Source: Posidoniimonas polymericola (GTDB lineage Bacteria > Planctomycetota > Planctomycetia > Pirellulales > Lacipirellulaceae). Taken from it: a stretch of 64,000 nt of DNA. Where the stretch lies: positions 1-64,000 of the forward strand of contig NZ_SJPO01000015.1 of assembly GCF_007859935.1 (NCBI RefSeq). Reading direction: 5' to 3'. The position numbers were made by a program, and so were the translations under genes. Below, piece by piece: positions 18,343 through 27,222 of the stretch. Below the pieces are notes generated by a model that saw nothing but the letters and a program-made list of their open reading frames with translations, had not been told where the DNA came from and searched no databases. Every line of letters begins with the position of its first letter. The first letter of the stretch is position 1.

Positions 18343-20388
18343 CTAGGACTGGGCGCCGATCAGCGCGTTGTAGGACCTCGACATCCGCCGGGTCGCTGCG
18401 CTGGTGATCTGGAACCCGGCGATGCCGAGCAGGATGAGCGCCAGCAGCAGCAGGCGCACACCGATCGGTTCGGTGACCGTTCGCTCTCCGTTCCTGAAGG
18501 CGGCAACCGCAGGCGGGGCGAGCACGATTACGCTGGCCACCAATGGGATCACCGCGCTGAGCAGGTTGATCAACCACAGCCGGAACGGCGTATTGGCCAG
18601 CTCGCTGCGGGCCACCTGCCGGAACGAGGTCGGGTCGTTCCAGAGCCGTGGGTAGAGCACCTGGAGCACGAGTATCTGCAGGCCGCAGACCGAGTAGGCG
18701 ACCGCGATCAGCCCAGACAGCGTGAACGACATCACGAAACTGAGGTAAACCTGCCCGTCGACTGGCTGGTCGAGCAGCCGGTCGATCAGCCACGGGAACA
18801 CCAGCCCCCCCGGCAGCCAGCCCGCGGCGGCGATGCCGAGCATCCAGTAGGGGAGGGCGACAGCGCGTTTGCGCGCCTCAGCAACGGCCTCTTCGCTTAC
18901 TCGCTGGCTGCTGTGGAGCTGCCGCCAGACGCGGTAGACCGGCGCGACGACTGCTACTCCAACCGCGACCAGAAGCGGGTAGACCAGGCCATTGTAGATC
19001 GGCACTAGCCGGCTGAAGAACAGGTCGCTCTGCTCCCTTTCCAGCGACCCAACGATCTCGGCAAAGTTGTAAGCGATGTTAACCACACTGCCGATGATCT
19101 GGGGGCCGACAGCTAGCAACGCAAACCAGAGGAACGGCGCCTTCCACGCCGACTTTGTGAACCACTTGGGCGCGGGAAGGTCCCGCTCGGCGGTGCGCAT
19201 CTCGCGGCAGCCGTCGAGCGCGGCCGCGAATTCGGCGCCGCTCCGCCAGCGGTCGCCCTTCTGGCCCTCTAGTCCCCGGGCGGTGACACGCAGCAGGGTC
19301 TTGCGTGCGCTGGGCGGCTCGTCGGTCAGGGGCGGGGGCGCGGCGCGGCGCGCGTCTGCCAGATCGCGAACGAAGCGGGTCCTATTCTCAGAGCGTCGGA
19401 CTTCACAGAACGGGCGCCCTCCGGTCAGGAGTTCGTAGACCACGATCGCAAGCGAGTAGACATCCGACTGCTCGTCGACATCGTCGACGGTAGCGCCGTT
19501 CTGATTGCTGAAGGCGTCGAGGTGCTCGGGCGCCATGAAGGCCAGCGTCCCACCAAAGGCCGTGTCCGAAGGGGCGCCGTCCTCTGCCGCACGCAGCGAG
19601 ATGTTGAAGTCGGCCAGCATCGGGCGGCCGTACTGATTGACCAGGATGTTGGCCGGCTTGATATCGCGGTGCAGCACGCCTTGACGGTGGGCGTAGTCAA
19701 TCGCCTCGGCCAGGCGGCCGCCGACCCAGGCCGCGGTCTGAACGCAATCAAAGCCGGCGATGAGCTCTCGGTCCCGGATCGCGGTGGTGTCGAGCACGTC
19801 GTGAATCTGAGCCCGCGACTCGACGACCGCCAGGTAGTCGGCGCCGCTCCACCCGCACCGGCCTTCGGCGTCGCGGCGGTGGAGGTTGTGAATCACGCCC
19901 TCCAGAGATGCGCCTGGCACCAGCTGCATGCAGAGCAGCCGCAGCCGACCGGTCGCGTCGATGCTCTCCGAGAACACCTGGACGATGTAGTCGTGTTCCA
20001 GGCGGGCCATGGTGCGGCCCTCGCTCCCCTCATTCGCGCCAACCTTGAGGGCGACTTGGCGGTCGAGTGAGACCTGCCTCGCCAGGTAGACAACGCCGAA
20101 GGCGCCTTTACCAAGCACCCTTTCTACGATGAAGTCGTCGATCTGCTCGCCGTGCGCCAGGGCCCCGATGCCCCGGTCTGGATTCGCCGCGGCAATAGGA
20201 GGGCGGAAGCTGGGGGCGGCGGCGGTTTCGTCCTCCGCGAGGCGGACATCCGTGTTGCGGGAGTCGAGCGTCGCACGTTGGCTGGAAGCCACCTCCGGCA
20301 GTTGCTGGGGGAGCGTTGGCTCGGCGGCCGCGTCCGCGCTGGGGCCGGAGTCGCCGTGTCGAGAGCTGTCCGGGGGCTCGTGTGCCAT
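18343..20388 (-). CDS. Membrane Ser/Thr protein kinase with DFN in place of DFG
   Basis: A 681-residue Hanks-type kinase. The kinase domain (about 85-375) has the glycine loop LGKGAFGVVYLAR, lysine K115 in VALK, HRDIKPANIL (catalytic D242), ADFNIS (260-262, normally DFG) and MAPEHL. The Mg-binding aspartate is kept; the glycine after phenylalanine is Asn. A ~70-residue insertion lies between the N-lobe hinge and the HRD loop (about 165-225). The C-terminal half (about 395-670) has roughly six hydrophobic helices, so it is membrane-anchored through its C-terminus, unusual compared with single-pass PknB kinases. It starts 25 bases after the ECF sigma gene, an association typical of planctomycete kinase-linked ECF factors. 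Substrates are unknown. Confidence 0.93.
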   Translation of the reverse strand: MAHEPPDSSRHGDSGPSADAAAEPTLPQQLPEVASSQRATLDSRNTDVRLAEDETAAAPSFRPPIAAANPDRGIGALAHGEQIDDFIVERVLGKGAFGVVYLARQVSLDRQVALKVGANEGSEGRTMARLEHDYIVQVFSESIDATGRLRLLCMQLVPGASLEGVIHNLHRRDAEGRCGWSGADYLAVVESRAQIHDVLDTTAIRDRELIAGFDCVQTAAWVGGRLAEAIDYAHRQGVLHRDIKPANILVNQYGRPMLADFNISLRAAEDGAPSDTAFGGTLAFMAPEHLDAFSNQNGATVDDVDEQSDVYSLAIVVYELLTGGRPFCEVRRSENRTRFVRDLADARRAAPPPLTDEPPSARKTLLRVTARGLEGQKGDRWRSGAEFAAALDGCREMRTAERDLPAPKWFTKSAWKAPFLWFALLAVGPQIIGSVVNIAYNFAEIVGSLEREQSDLFFSRLVPIYNGLVYPLLVAVGVAVVAPVYRVWRQLHSSQRVSEEAVAEARKRAVALPYWMLGIAAAGWLPGGLVFPWLIDRLLDQPVDGQVYLSFVMSFTLSGLIAVAYSVCGLQILVLQVLYPRLWNDPTSFRQVARSELANTPFRLWLINLLSAVIPLVASVIVLAPPAVAAFRNGERTVTEPIGVRLLLLALILLGIAGFQITSAATRRMSRSYNALIGAQS

Positions 20389-20413
20389 ACGGAAACGATC
20401 GCTGCTGGGCTAG

Positions 20414-21196
20414 CTAGGTGGCGTCAGTGGGAGGGCCGGCCTTCTTCTCGAGCGCAGGCCGGCAGTATTCTAGCAAATTGAGGTCGATCAGCTCTTGCTC
20501 AACCCGGTCGCGATCGGCCTCGTCTAGCGAGTGGGCAACCTCATCGAGCAGCAGGTCCGCGAACGCCTCGCGGGCGCGGTGCAGGACTACCCGTGCGGCG
20601 CCCGCTTTCATCGGCTTGCTGAGCCTCTCGCTCAGCAGCTCCGCGAGCTCCGGGGACCGGGCCTCGGGGTGCTCGACGCGGCAGCGCAGCACGGTGTAGT
20701 AGGGTTTGCCGGTCTCGCCCTCGGCGGCCTGGAGCTTGACCCAGGTGCGGGCAAGGAGGTCGTCGCGCCAAGACTCGTTGAACAGGTCGCCGAGCGACTC
20801 CTCGTCCGGCGCCACCGGTTCGGGGGCGTCGTCACCCATCTGGGCCTCGCGGGCGCCGCGTTTCTTCTTGCGCTGGTGATCAACGATCAGGTGGTAGACG
20901 GTCGTCTTCAGGAAGCTTCGGAAACGCCCTTTGTCGGGGCTGGCCGTCTGGAAGTCGCCCCTGACAAACCGCAGGGCGAACTCTTGGAAGACGTCGTCCG
21001 CGGCCTCTTCGTTGCGGAGGGCGGCCAACGCGTAGCGGCGGACCGCGCCGCCGTACCGCTCGAGCAGCTTGCGCTGGGCGTCGCCGACTTCGGTCTGCTG
21101 ACCGCCGTGCGCGCGTTGGACCATCGACCACTGCGTGGGGATACGGCTAAGTCGATCGTCCCAGGATTCCATAACGACCAGTTCCGTGTGAGGCAT
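20414..21196 (-). CDS. ECF-type RNA polymerase sigma factor linked to the kinase gene
   Basis: I take ATG 21196 (260 residues); ATG 21226 and ATG 21172 are in-frame alternatives and no ribosome binding site decides. Sigma region 2 is clear in YALAALRNEEAADDVFQEFALRF and the continuation RFRSFLKTTVYHLIVDHQRKK. A variable linker (about 115-150) leads to region 4 (about 150-215), which is degenerate, then a helical tail of ~45 residues. Such tails occur in planctomycete ECF factors beside Ser/Thr kinases. The gene ends 25 bases before the kinase gene, so the two are probably an operon, with phosphorylation a plausible activation route; that last point is inference. Confidence 0.85.
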   Translation of the reverse strand: MPHTELVVMESWDDRLSRIPTQWSMVQRAHGGQQTEVGDAQRKLLERYGGAVRRYALAALRNEEAADDVFQEFALRFVRGDFQTASPDKGRFRSFLKTTVYHLIVDHQRKKKRGAREAQMGDDAPEPVAPDEESLGDLFNESWRDDLLARTWVKLQAAEGETGKPYYTVLRCRVEHPEARSPELAELLSERLSKPMKAGAARVVLHRAREAFADLLLDEVAHSLDEADRDRVEQELIDLNLLEYCRPALEKKAGPPTDAT

Positions 21197-21286
21197 GGGG
21201 ATACCGTCGCGGCCCCATTCTAACACGCTCTGCAGTGGCGTCGAACCTGCCGCCTCGAGGCGTTGTGGCTCGGGGTTTGGCCGGAG

Positions 21287-21607
21287 CTAGGGGGTGTGGC
21301 CCACGCGGTGCGTGGTCGCGTCGAGCGTGTACGATCCGCCCATCGGGGGGGTGGGCACGCCTTCCGGAAGGTACTGCGGATCGAGGTCCGTCAACGCCGC
21401 AGGCCAAGATCCCTGCTGGGTGAAGTAGATCTCTACCAGGTGATTCAGGTGCCCAATGTGGTGCGCCTGCGTCTTTTCTTTTGCGGCGTTTGCCGACACC
21501 GAGACCCGGGGCACAATGATAGCCGCGATGATACCGATGATCACCACGACCGCCAGCAGCTCGATGAGTGAGAAGCCTCGGTTCCGGTAGGACGCGTGGG
21601 ATCGCAT
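21287..21607 (-). CDS. Type II/IV pseudopilin-like protein
   Basis: A 106-residue protein from the ATG at 21607. The prepilin peptidase site and hydrophobic N-helix are textbook: a short basic leader (MRSHASYRNR) then GFSLIELLAVVVIIGIIAA with Glu at +5. The ~75-residue globular part contains AHHIGHLNHLVEIYFTQQG and TPPMGGSY. It would be processed by a prepilin peptidase and sit in the inner membrane or a pseudopilus. No other secretion genes are adjacent, as is common for scattered planctomycete pseudopilins. The 3' side of the sigma gene lies 90 bases beyond its stop; the DUF1570 gene diverges on the other side. Confidence 0.9.
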   Translation of the reverse strand: MRSHASYRNRGFSLIELLAVVVIIGIIAAIIVPRVSVSANAAKEKTQAHHIGHLNHLVEIYFTQQGSWPAALTDLDPQYLPEGVPTPPMGGSYTLDATTHRVGHTP

Positions 21608-21749
21608 GCTGGTGTTTCCGGAGTTTCTGGCCTGGTGTCGCCCGCGGTGAGTGGCTAGGTAGAATACTAGAGTATAGGACACCCGTGTGGCGTGTTGCCT
21701 TAGGGGGGAGCGGTGCTCGCAGCTGGTCGATTTCAGTCGCCGCGGTTGG

Positions 21750-22943
21750 ATGATAAGGATTGGAATGATTGCACCACCTCACCCCGCTGCCCGTCCGCGA
21801 ATCCGCGCCGCCGTGCTACTGCTGACCTGTCTTGGCGCGGCAGGCCCCACCCGGGAGCTGTGGGCAGAGAACGCCATCCGCGTGGTTTATCAGCAGGGAG
21901 ATTCGCGGGGGGAGTCGACCGGTGCGGTGTTCGCCGAGGATCGATCGGGCGGCGTTTGCCTGCTCCAAGAGGACGGCGAGCTGCTGCTGCTATCGGCCGA
22001 CGAAGTGGTCGAACGTGCCGACGTCGCCGAGCCCTTCCAGCCCCTAACAGAGGAGCAACTCACCGAGCGGCTCCAGGAAGAACTCGGCGAGCGTTTTGCC
22101 TTCTACACGACCCCGCACTACGTCGTCGCCTACGACACCTCTCGGGCCTACGCCAAGTGGCTGAGCTCGCTGCTCGAGCGGCTGCACAAGGCGTTTGTCA
22201 ACTACTGGCAGAACGAGGGCCTTGAACTTGAGGAGCCGAAATTCCCACTGGTAGTGGTCGTGTACGCCGACCAGGCGTCGTACAGGCGGGCCTCGGCAGA
22301 GGAGCTGGGGGGCGCCAGCGGGATCATTGGGTACTACAGCCTGACCACGAATCGGGTATCAATGCACGACCTGACCGGCACTGAGACCCGCCGCAACGCC
22401 AACGACCGGACGTCGCTCCGAGAGATCAACCGCATGGTCTCACGCCCCGAGGTTGCGCCGATGGTCGCCACGATCGTCCACGAGGCGACCCACCAGGTCG
22501 CCTTCAACACCGGCATGATGAGCCGGTTTGCCGACCTCCCCCTCTGGCTTGTGGAGGGGATGGCAATCTACTTCGAAGCGCCGGACCTTTCTTCGGGACG
22601 CGGGTGGCGTGGAATCGGCAAGGTTAATCGCCCGCGGCTCCAGGAGTTCCAGCGGGGCGCCCGGGGCTGGGACTCCGAACGGCTCCGTGCCTTGGTGACC
22701 AGCGACCAGCGGCTGCGTGACCCAAACACCGCGGCGAGCGCCTACGCCGAGGCCTGGGCGCTCAATTATTTTCTCATCAAGCAGCGGCCCGACGCTTACC
22801 GATCTTACCTGAAGTATCTTGCCGGCCTCGCCCCTTTCGGCGAGCTGCCCGAGAACCAACGGATCAGGGACTTCGAAGAGTATTTTGGACCCATCGACGA
22901 CCTCAGCCGCGATTTTTTTCGCGCTATCTTGCGGGTCGACTAA
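21750..22943 (+). CDS. Exported DUF1570 metalloprotease-like protein
   Basis: I start at ATG 21750 (397 residues), which gives an N-terminal hydrophobic export signal ending near ELWAENAIR; ATG 21765 is an alternative. The zinc-protease motif HEATH (about residue 245), with a downstream LPLWLVEGMAIYFE glutamate helix, fits DUF1570, a planctomycete-rich family resembling gluzincin peptidases. The N-terminal ~80 residues form a separate beta-rich region. No partner gene is evident: the pseudopilin is divergent and tRNA-Lys follows 75 bases later. A second HExxH protein of similar design lies at 41447-42247. The substrate is unknown. Confidence 0.85.
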   Translation: MIRIGMIAPPHPAARPRIRAAVLLLTCLGAAGPTRELWAENAIRVVYQQGDSRGESTGAVFAEDRSGGVCLLQEDGELLLLSADEVVERADVAEPFQPLTEEQLTERLQEELGERFAFYTTPHYVVAYDTSRAYAKWLSSLLERLHKAFVNYWQNEGLELEEPKFPLVVVVYADQASYRRASAEELGGASGIIGYYSLTTNRVSMHDLTGTETRRNANDRTSLREINRMVSRPEVAPMVATIVHEATHQVAFNTGMMSRFADLPLWLVEGMAIYFEAPDLSSGRGWRGIGKVNRPRLQEFQRGARGWDSERLRALVTSDQRLRDPNTAASAYAEAWALNYFLIKQRPDAYRSYLKYLAGLAPFGELPENQRIRDFEEYFGPIDDLSRDFFRAILRVD

Positions 22944-23018
22944 AGCCTGACAAAGCCCCTAGGCACAGCGGGCCGTATCGCGATATAATCCCCGATCTGC
23001 GGTGAAAACCGCCCCGCC

Positions 23019-23091
<73 letters not shown>

Positions 23092-23103
23092 CTCCCCAAG
23101 TAC

Positions 23104-23139
23104 AAAAAGCTCTCCCCTGATTCAGGGGAGAGCTTTTTT
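23104..23139. terminator. Bidirectional intrinsic terminator
   Basis: An almost perfect hairpin: AAAAAGCTCTCCCCT, a five-base loop, then AGGGGAGAGCTTTTTT. Because the A-run on the left mirrors the T-run on the right, it works on both strands: it ends tRNA-Lys on the plus strand and lies 34 bases past the end of the GH125 gene on the minus strand, closing the mannoside operon. Confidence 0.93.
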
Positions 23140-23172
23140 GTTTACTCGGCCGCGGCTCTTTGAAGGCGTCGG

Positions 23173-24588
23173 CTACTTCAGCGGCTGCTTAAGGATCTCT
23201 GGCCGCTCGTTGTCGATTTTCACGATCAGCTCGCCGAACAGCGTGTTGGCCCAGGCGAACCAGTCGCGGGTGTAGTCGGCGGGGTCGTCCTTGTTGAAGG
23301 CCTCGTGCATGAACCCGGTCCCGGCGTGCGTGTCCTTGAGCATCTGCAGGCACCGCGTGATCTCCTCGTCCGAGGTGCTGGTCATCGCCCGCAGGATAAT
23401 GCCCATCGGCCAGATGCGGAAGTTGCCGGTGTGGGGGCTGGCTTGCCCCTCGGCCGCCTTGCCGCGGAAGAAGTAGGGGTTGTTGTCGCTCAGCAGGAAC
23501 TTGCGGGTGCGGAGGTAGATCGGGTCGTTCGGCTCGTGCACTCCCAGGTAGGCCAGCGACATCAGGCTCGGCACGTTGGCGTCGTCCCAGAAGGCGCGGT
23601 TGCCAAAGCCGTCGACCTCGTAGGCGTAGATATTGCCAAAGTCGAGGTGCTCTACCTTGGCGTACTGGTCAACGGCAGCCTGGACCTCGTCGGCCAGGGC
23701 GGTGCACTCGTCGGCAAACGCGGCGTCGCCGAGCTCGTCGCGGAAGATGGCGTCTAGCTGGCGGAGCGACTGGATGGCGAACAGGTTGGACGGGATCAGG
23801 AACGGGTAGAGCGTGCTGTCGTCGCTCGGGCGGAAGGCCGAGGCGATCAGGCCTACCGGCTTCACCGGCCGCCCCTGACCGTTGAACAGCGGCGCGTCGA
23901 TCATGCGGTTGGTTTCGCGGGTAAAGCGGAACTTGGTGCCGTCCTTGCGCTGCTCTTCACGGAAAGTCTGCACGATCAGCTTGGCGGACTTGACCCAGGC
24001 GTCGTCGAAGACGGACTTGTCACCGGTTAGCTGGAAGTACTCGTTTGCCAGCCGCACCGCGTAGCAGAGCGAGTCGATCTCCCACTTCCGCTCGTGGACG
24101 CCCGGGATCGGCGACGGCTTGTCGCTCGCCCAGTGAGACGGCTTGGTCAGATCCTTGTAGAACGCGTTGGCGTACGGGTCCCGCAGCACGCACTTGGTCT
24201 GCCGGCGGACGAGGCCCTCGATCAACTTCCGGAGCTTCTCGTCCTCGGTGATGTAGGGCATGTACGGCCAGACCTGCGCGGTCGAGTCGCGGAGCCACAT
24301 GGCGTCGATGTCGCCGGTGATGACGAACGTGTCGGGCTTGCCGTCGATTAGTTCGTAGTCGACTGTGGTGTCGAGCGTGTTCGGGTAGCAGTTTTCGAAC
24401 ATCCAGGCCAGCTCGGGGTCGGCGATCTTAGCCTTCACCTCGTTGATCGTCCGCTCGATGGTCGGGCTTGTGAAGCAACGCTCCTCTGCCGGTGGCCGCT
24501 GGGACTCGAATTCGTCGGCCGCAGCCGCCAGCGGCAGACTGGCCAACAGCGGCAGGAGAACAAACAGGCGATGGTTGGGAACGTTCAT
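23173..24588 (-). CDS. GH125 exo-alpha-1,6-mannosidase
   Basis: A 471-residue exported enzyme with a signal peptide (about 1-24, ending PLAAAADEF). The GH125 hallmark TGDIDAMWLRDSTAQVWPY spans 91-109; later family-typical stretches are KWEIDSLCYAVRLA and FLIPSNLFAIQSLRQLD. GH125 enzymes are metal-independent exo-mannosidases that remove non-reducing alpha-1,6-linked mannose. It is last in the operon GH92 - permease - ROK kinase - GH125, starting 29 bases after the kinase gene. With GH92 upstream the pair can strip alpha-1,2/1,3- and alpha-1,6-linked mannose from mannans or N-glycans in the periplasm. A terminator lies just downstream. Confidence 0.94.
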   Translation of the reverse strand: MNVPNHRLFVLLPLLASLPLAAAADEFESQRPPAEERCFTSPTIERTINEVKAKIADPELAWMFENCYPNTLDTTVDYELIDGKPDTFVITGDIDAMWLRDSTAQVWPYMPYITEDEKLRKLIEGLVRRQTKCVLRDPYANAFYKDLTKPSHWASDKPSPIPGVHERKWEIDSLCYAVRLANEYFQLTGDKSVFDDAWVKSAKLIVQTFREEQRKDGTKFRFTRETNRMIDAPLFNGQGRPVKPVGLIASAFRPSDDSTLYPFLIPSNLFAIQSLRQLDAIFRDELGDAAFADECTALADEVQAAVDQYAKVEHLDFGNIYAYEVDGFGNRAFWDDANVPSLMSLAYLGVHEPNDPIYLRTRKFLLSDNNPYFFRGKAAEGQASPHTGNFRIWPMGIILRAMTSTSDEEITRCLQMLKDTHAGTGFMHEAFNKDDPADYTRDWFAWANTLFGELIVKIDNERPEILKQPLK

Positions 24589-24617
24589 GGCGGGGCCTTA
24601 CTCTTAGCTGCTAGGTT

Positions 24618-25682
24618 TTAAGGGCTAGTTCGGAGGGCGTCGATTGCCACGGTGTAGGCGCCGATGCCGACGGCGTCGTTGGCGCCCAGGCGGGAGATGC
24701 CCACGCCGGTCTGCGGCGCGTGCTCGGTGGGGGAGGGGGGCTCGTAGAACTTGGCGGCGTCGGTCGGGCACTCCAGGTTGTACACCTGCTGCACCAACCG
24801 GTCGCGGCCGCTGGGGAACGCGCCGTTCACCACCTCGAGCAGGGCCGGCATAAACAGCTTGTGGGCCTTGGAGAGCCCGCCGCCGACCACGACGAGGCCG
24901 TCGAGCACGGTGACCAGGTTGGCCACGGCGTCGCCGAGTGTGTGTCCGAGTTGGGCGAACGCCTCCTTGGCCGCGACGGCGTCCCCCTCGATTTCGCCGT
25001 CTGCGATCCGAGCGATGTCTTGCGGGGTCCGTTCGCCGGCGTTGGGGTCCGACGCCACTCCGGCGTACGCGCCGGTGACCGCGCGGATGCTGACTCCCTC
25101 TTCGGCGTTGACGTCTGGGTTGAAGCCGTGCCGCAGCAACCAGACCTCGCCGGTCAGCGAGTTGTCGCCCTGCAGCAGCTTGCCGTTGAGCACGATGCCG
25201 CCGCCGAAGCCGGTGCCGAGTGTCAGGCCGATCAGGTTGTGGTAGCGGCGCGGGCCGCCACCCTCCTCGAGTTTGGCATTGACCTCAGGGAGTAGCCCAG
25301 CAGCGGCCTCGCCGAGAGCGAACAGATCGCCGTCGTTGTTGATCAGTGTTGGCACACCGAACTTCTTCGACAGGATCTCGGCGAGCGGCACGCCACCGCT
25401 GTAGGCCGGCAGATTGCCGACGTTGTACAGCACGCCGCGGCGGTAGTCGGCAGGGCCGGGGAACGCAAAACTTATCGCGCTGGCTCCCCCTCCTGCGCCT
25501 TCGTTCACTCGGGTGAAGCCCTCGAACAGGTTGGCTAGGCTGTGGTCGAGGTTGCCGGCGGCGGCGGGCAGCACCACCGGTTCGCCCACGCGGCGGCCGT
25601 CACGCAGGGCGGCAAACGAGAAGTTTGTGCCCCCGGCGTCGAGCGTCAGGACGAGCGGGCTGTTGTCGGGCGTCGTGCTCAT
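24618..25682 (-). CDS. ROK family sugar kinase (probable manno-/fructo-/glucokinase)
   Basis: The start is ATG 25682, which overlaps the permease stop (ATGA, four bases), giving 354 residues; the longer frame to 25955 lies antisense-like inside the permease gene and has no domain. The phosphate-1 motif LDAGGTNFSF is at about 14-23, and NNDGDLFALGEA, GLTLGTGFGGGIVLNG and VVVGGGLSKA are ROK signatures. The classical ROK cysteine zinc cluster is not evident; there is HGFNPDVNAEEG instead, as in the related non-zinc subgroup. ROK kinases phosphorylate hexoses in the cytosol. Given mannosidases and a hexose permease in the same operon I infer mannose as the main substrate, but specificity is not readable. 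Confidence 0.9.
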   Translation of the reverse strand: MSTTPDNSPLVLTLDAGGTNFSFAALRDGRRVGEPVVLPAAAGNLDHSLANLFEGFTRVNEGAGGGASAISFAFPGPADYRRGVLYNVGNLPAYSGGVPLAEILSKKFGVPTLINNDGDLFALGEAAAGLLPEVNAKLEEGGGPRRYHNLIGLTLGTGFGGGIVLNGKLLQGDNSLTGEVWLLRHGFNPDVNAEEGVSIRAVTGAYAGVASDPNAGERTPQDIARIADGEIEGDAVAAKEAFAQLGHTLGDAVANLVTVLDGLVVVGGGLSKAHKLFMPALLEVVNGAFPSGRDRLVQQVYNLECPTDAAKFYEPPSPTEHAPQTGVGISRLGANDAVGIGAYTVAIDALRTSP

Positions 25683-27148
25683 GCTGCTGCGTGCTTGGCG
25701 GAGATGCGGCGTTGGCTCCACCACCCGTAGAAGGCGATGTAGACGTAGCTGACGATCGGCACCAGGAAGGCCATCCGCACGTCGGTCGCGTCGGCGATCA
25801 GGCCCATCAGCGGCGGGAAGATGGCGCCGCCCACGATCATCATCACCAGCAGCGACGAGCCCTGCGAGGTGTGTTCGCCCAGGTCGTCGATGGCGAGCGT
25901 GAAGATGTTCGACCACATAATCGAGTTGAACAGGCCGATGCCCAACGCGGCCCACAGCGCTACCTTCCCATCGAACAGAGCCGCCACGACGAGCAGACCG
26001 ATCAGCGACAACGAGAAGATCATAAGGATCGTCGCCGGCCTGCCGCGGCCGATGGCGAATGCGGCGAGGCAGAGGGCGACCATCACCACGAACGGGATCA
26101 GCTCCACGAACGGGAGGAAGTCCATCTCGAGGACATTGGCCTCAATGCGCACAGCGGTAATAACGTAGATCAGGGCGACCAGGCCCGCCGCAGTGATCGC
26201 CATGTAGAGCGGCTTCTTGCCGGGCGAGTCGCTCTGGGTCATGGCGATCGCTCCGCACAGGCGGCCGATCATGGCGCCGCCCCAGTAGTAGGCCAGGTAG
26301 ATGCTCGCGACGTGCTCTTCCCAGCCCATCACGTCCTCGTGGGCCATGAAGTTGATCAGGTAGCTGCCGATTGCCACCTCGGCGCCGACGTACAGGAAGA
26401 TGGCGCCCATGCCGAGCACCAGCTGCGGGAACTGGAAAGCGTTGCCGCTGCCGGAGGCGCCCCCCTCGTTGATGCGTGGGAGCTTGCTCAAGCCCACGAC
26501 GATCGCCAGCAGCAGGAACATGCCGCCGTAGATCAGGTAGGGTGTCTTGATAGCGTCGAGCGTGACGTTGCCCTCGGGCGCGAACACCTTGTAGAGCAGC
26601 AAACCGCCGACGATCGGCGCGAGGGTGGTGCCGAGCGAGTTGAAGCCCTGCGCCAGGTTCAGCCGGGCGGAGGCGTTCTCGGGCTTGCCGAGGATCGCCG
26701 CGTACGGGTTAGCGGCGATTTGCAGAATCGTCACGCCGGTCGCGAGCAGAAACAGGGCGCCAAGGAAGAACGCGTAGGAGGCGTTCGCCGCCGCCGGGGA
26801 GAACAACGCACAGCCGCCGGCGCAGATCACCAGCGCCAGTACAATCGTCTTTTGGTACCCGAAGCGGTTGATCGGGTCGCCGCTGCTCGAAGAAACCAGG
26901 AAGTAGATCAGCGAGATGACAAAGAACGCGCCGAAGAACGCAAACTGCACCAGGCCCGCCTGGAAGTACGACAATTCGAAGCTGCCCTTGAGGAACGGGA
27001 TCAGCACGTCGTTCATGACGGTGATGAAACCCCAGAAGAAGAACAGCAGCGTAATGACGGCGAACGGGCCGGTGGTGTTCCCGAGTTGCGGCGTGCTCGC
27101 CGCAGAACGATCGGGCGAACCCGCCGTGGTGTCGACAGCTCCTGGCAT
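25679..27148 (-). CDS. FucP/GluP-type sugar:proton symporter (MFS)
   Basis: A 489-residue protein with about twelve transmembrane helices. Opening helix LLFFFWGFITVMNDVLIPF, GYQKTIVLALVICAGG and AANPYAAILGKPENASARLNL are characteristic of the fucose/glucose/galactose permease branch of the MFS (FHS family). It should import a free hexose into the cytosol with protons. The position between GH92 and the ROK kinase, with a four-base stop/start overlap with the kinase, argues for mannose uptake followed by phosphorylation. There is a ~25-residue Ala/Thr-rich cytosolic extension before helix 1. Confidence 0.92.
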   Translation of the reverse strand: MPGAVDTTAGSPDRSAASTPQLGNTTGPFAVITLLFFFWGFITVMNDVLIPFLKGSFELSYFQAGLVQFAFFGAFFVISLIYFLVSSSSGDPINRFGYQKTIVLALVICAGGCALFSPAAANASYAFFLGALFLLATGVTILQIAANPYAAILGKPENASARLNLAQGFNSLGTTLAPIVGGLLLYKVFAPEGNVTLDAIKTPYLIYGGMFLLLAIVVGLSKLPRINEGGASGSGNAFQFPQLVLGMGAIFLYVGAEVAIGSYLINFMAHEDVMGWEEHVASIYLAYYWGGAMIGRLCGAIAMTQSDSPGKKPLYMAITAAGLVALIYVITAVRIEANVLEMDFLPFVELIPFVVMVALCLAAFAIGRGRPATILMIFSLSLIGLLVVAALFDGKVALWAALGIGLFNSIMWSNIFTLAIDDLGEHTSQGSSLLVMMIVGGAIFPPLMGLIADATDVRMAFLVPIVSYVYIAFYGWWSQRRISAKHAAA

Positions 27149-27222
27149 CTAAGTGCGTCCTGAACTTTTGAGATGAAGTAGAAGAAGAGAGTGGGGAGAC
27201 ACGCCGCCAGCGCGGCCGGTCT

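Noticed and set aside
25625-27163. Plus-strand open frame of 512 codons
   Set aside because: Antisense to the FucP/GluP-type permease, no domain, low-complexity His/Gln/Asp-rich product.
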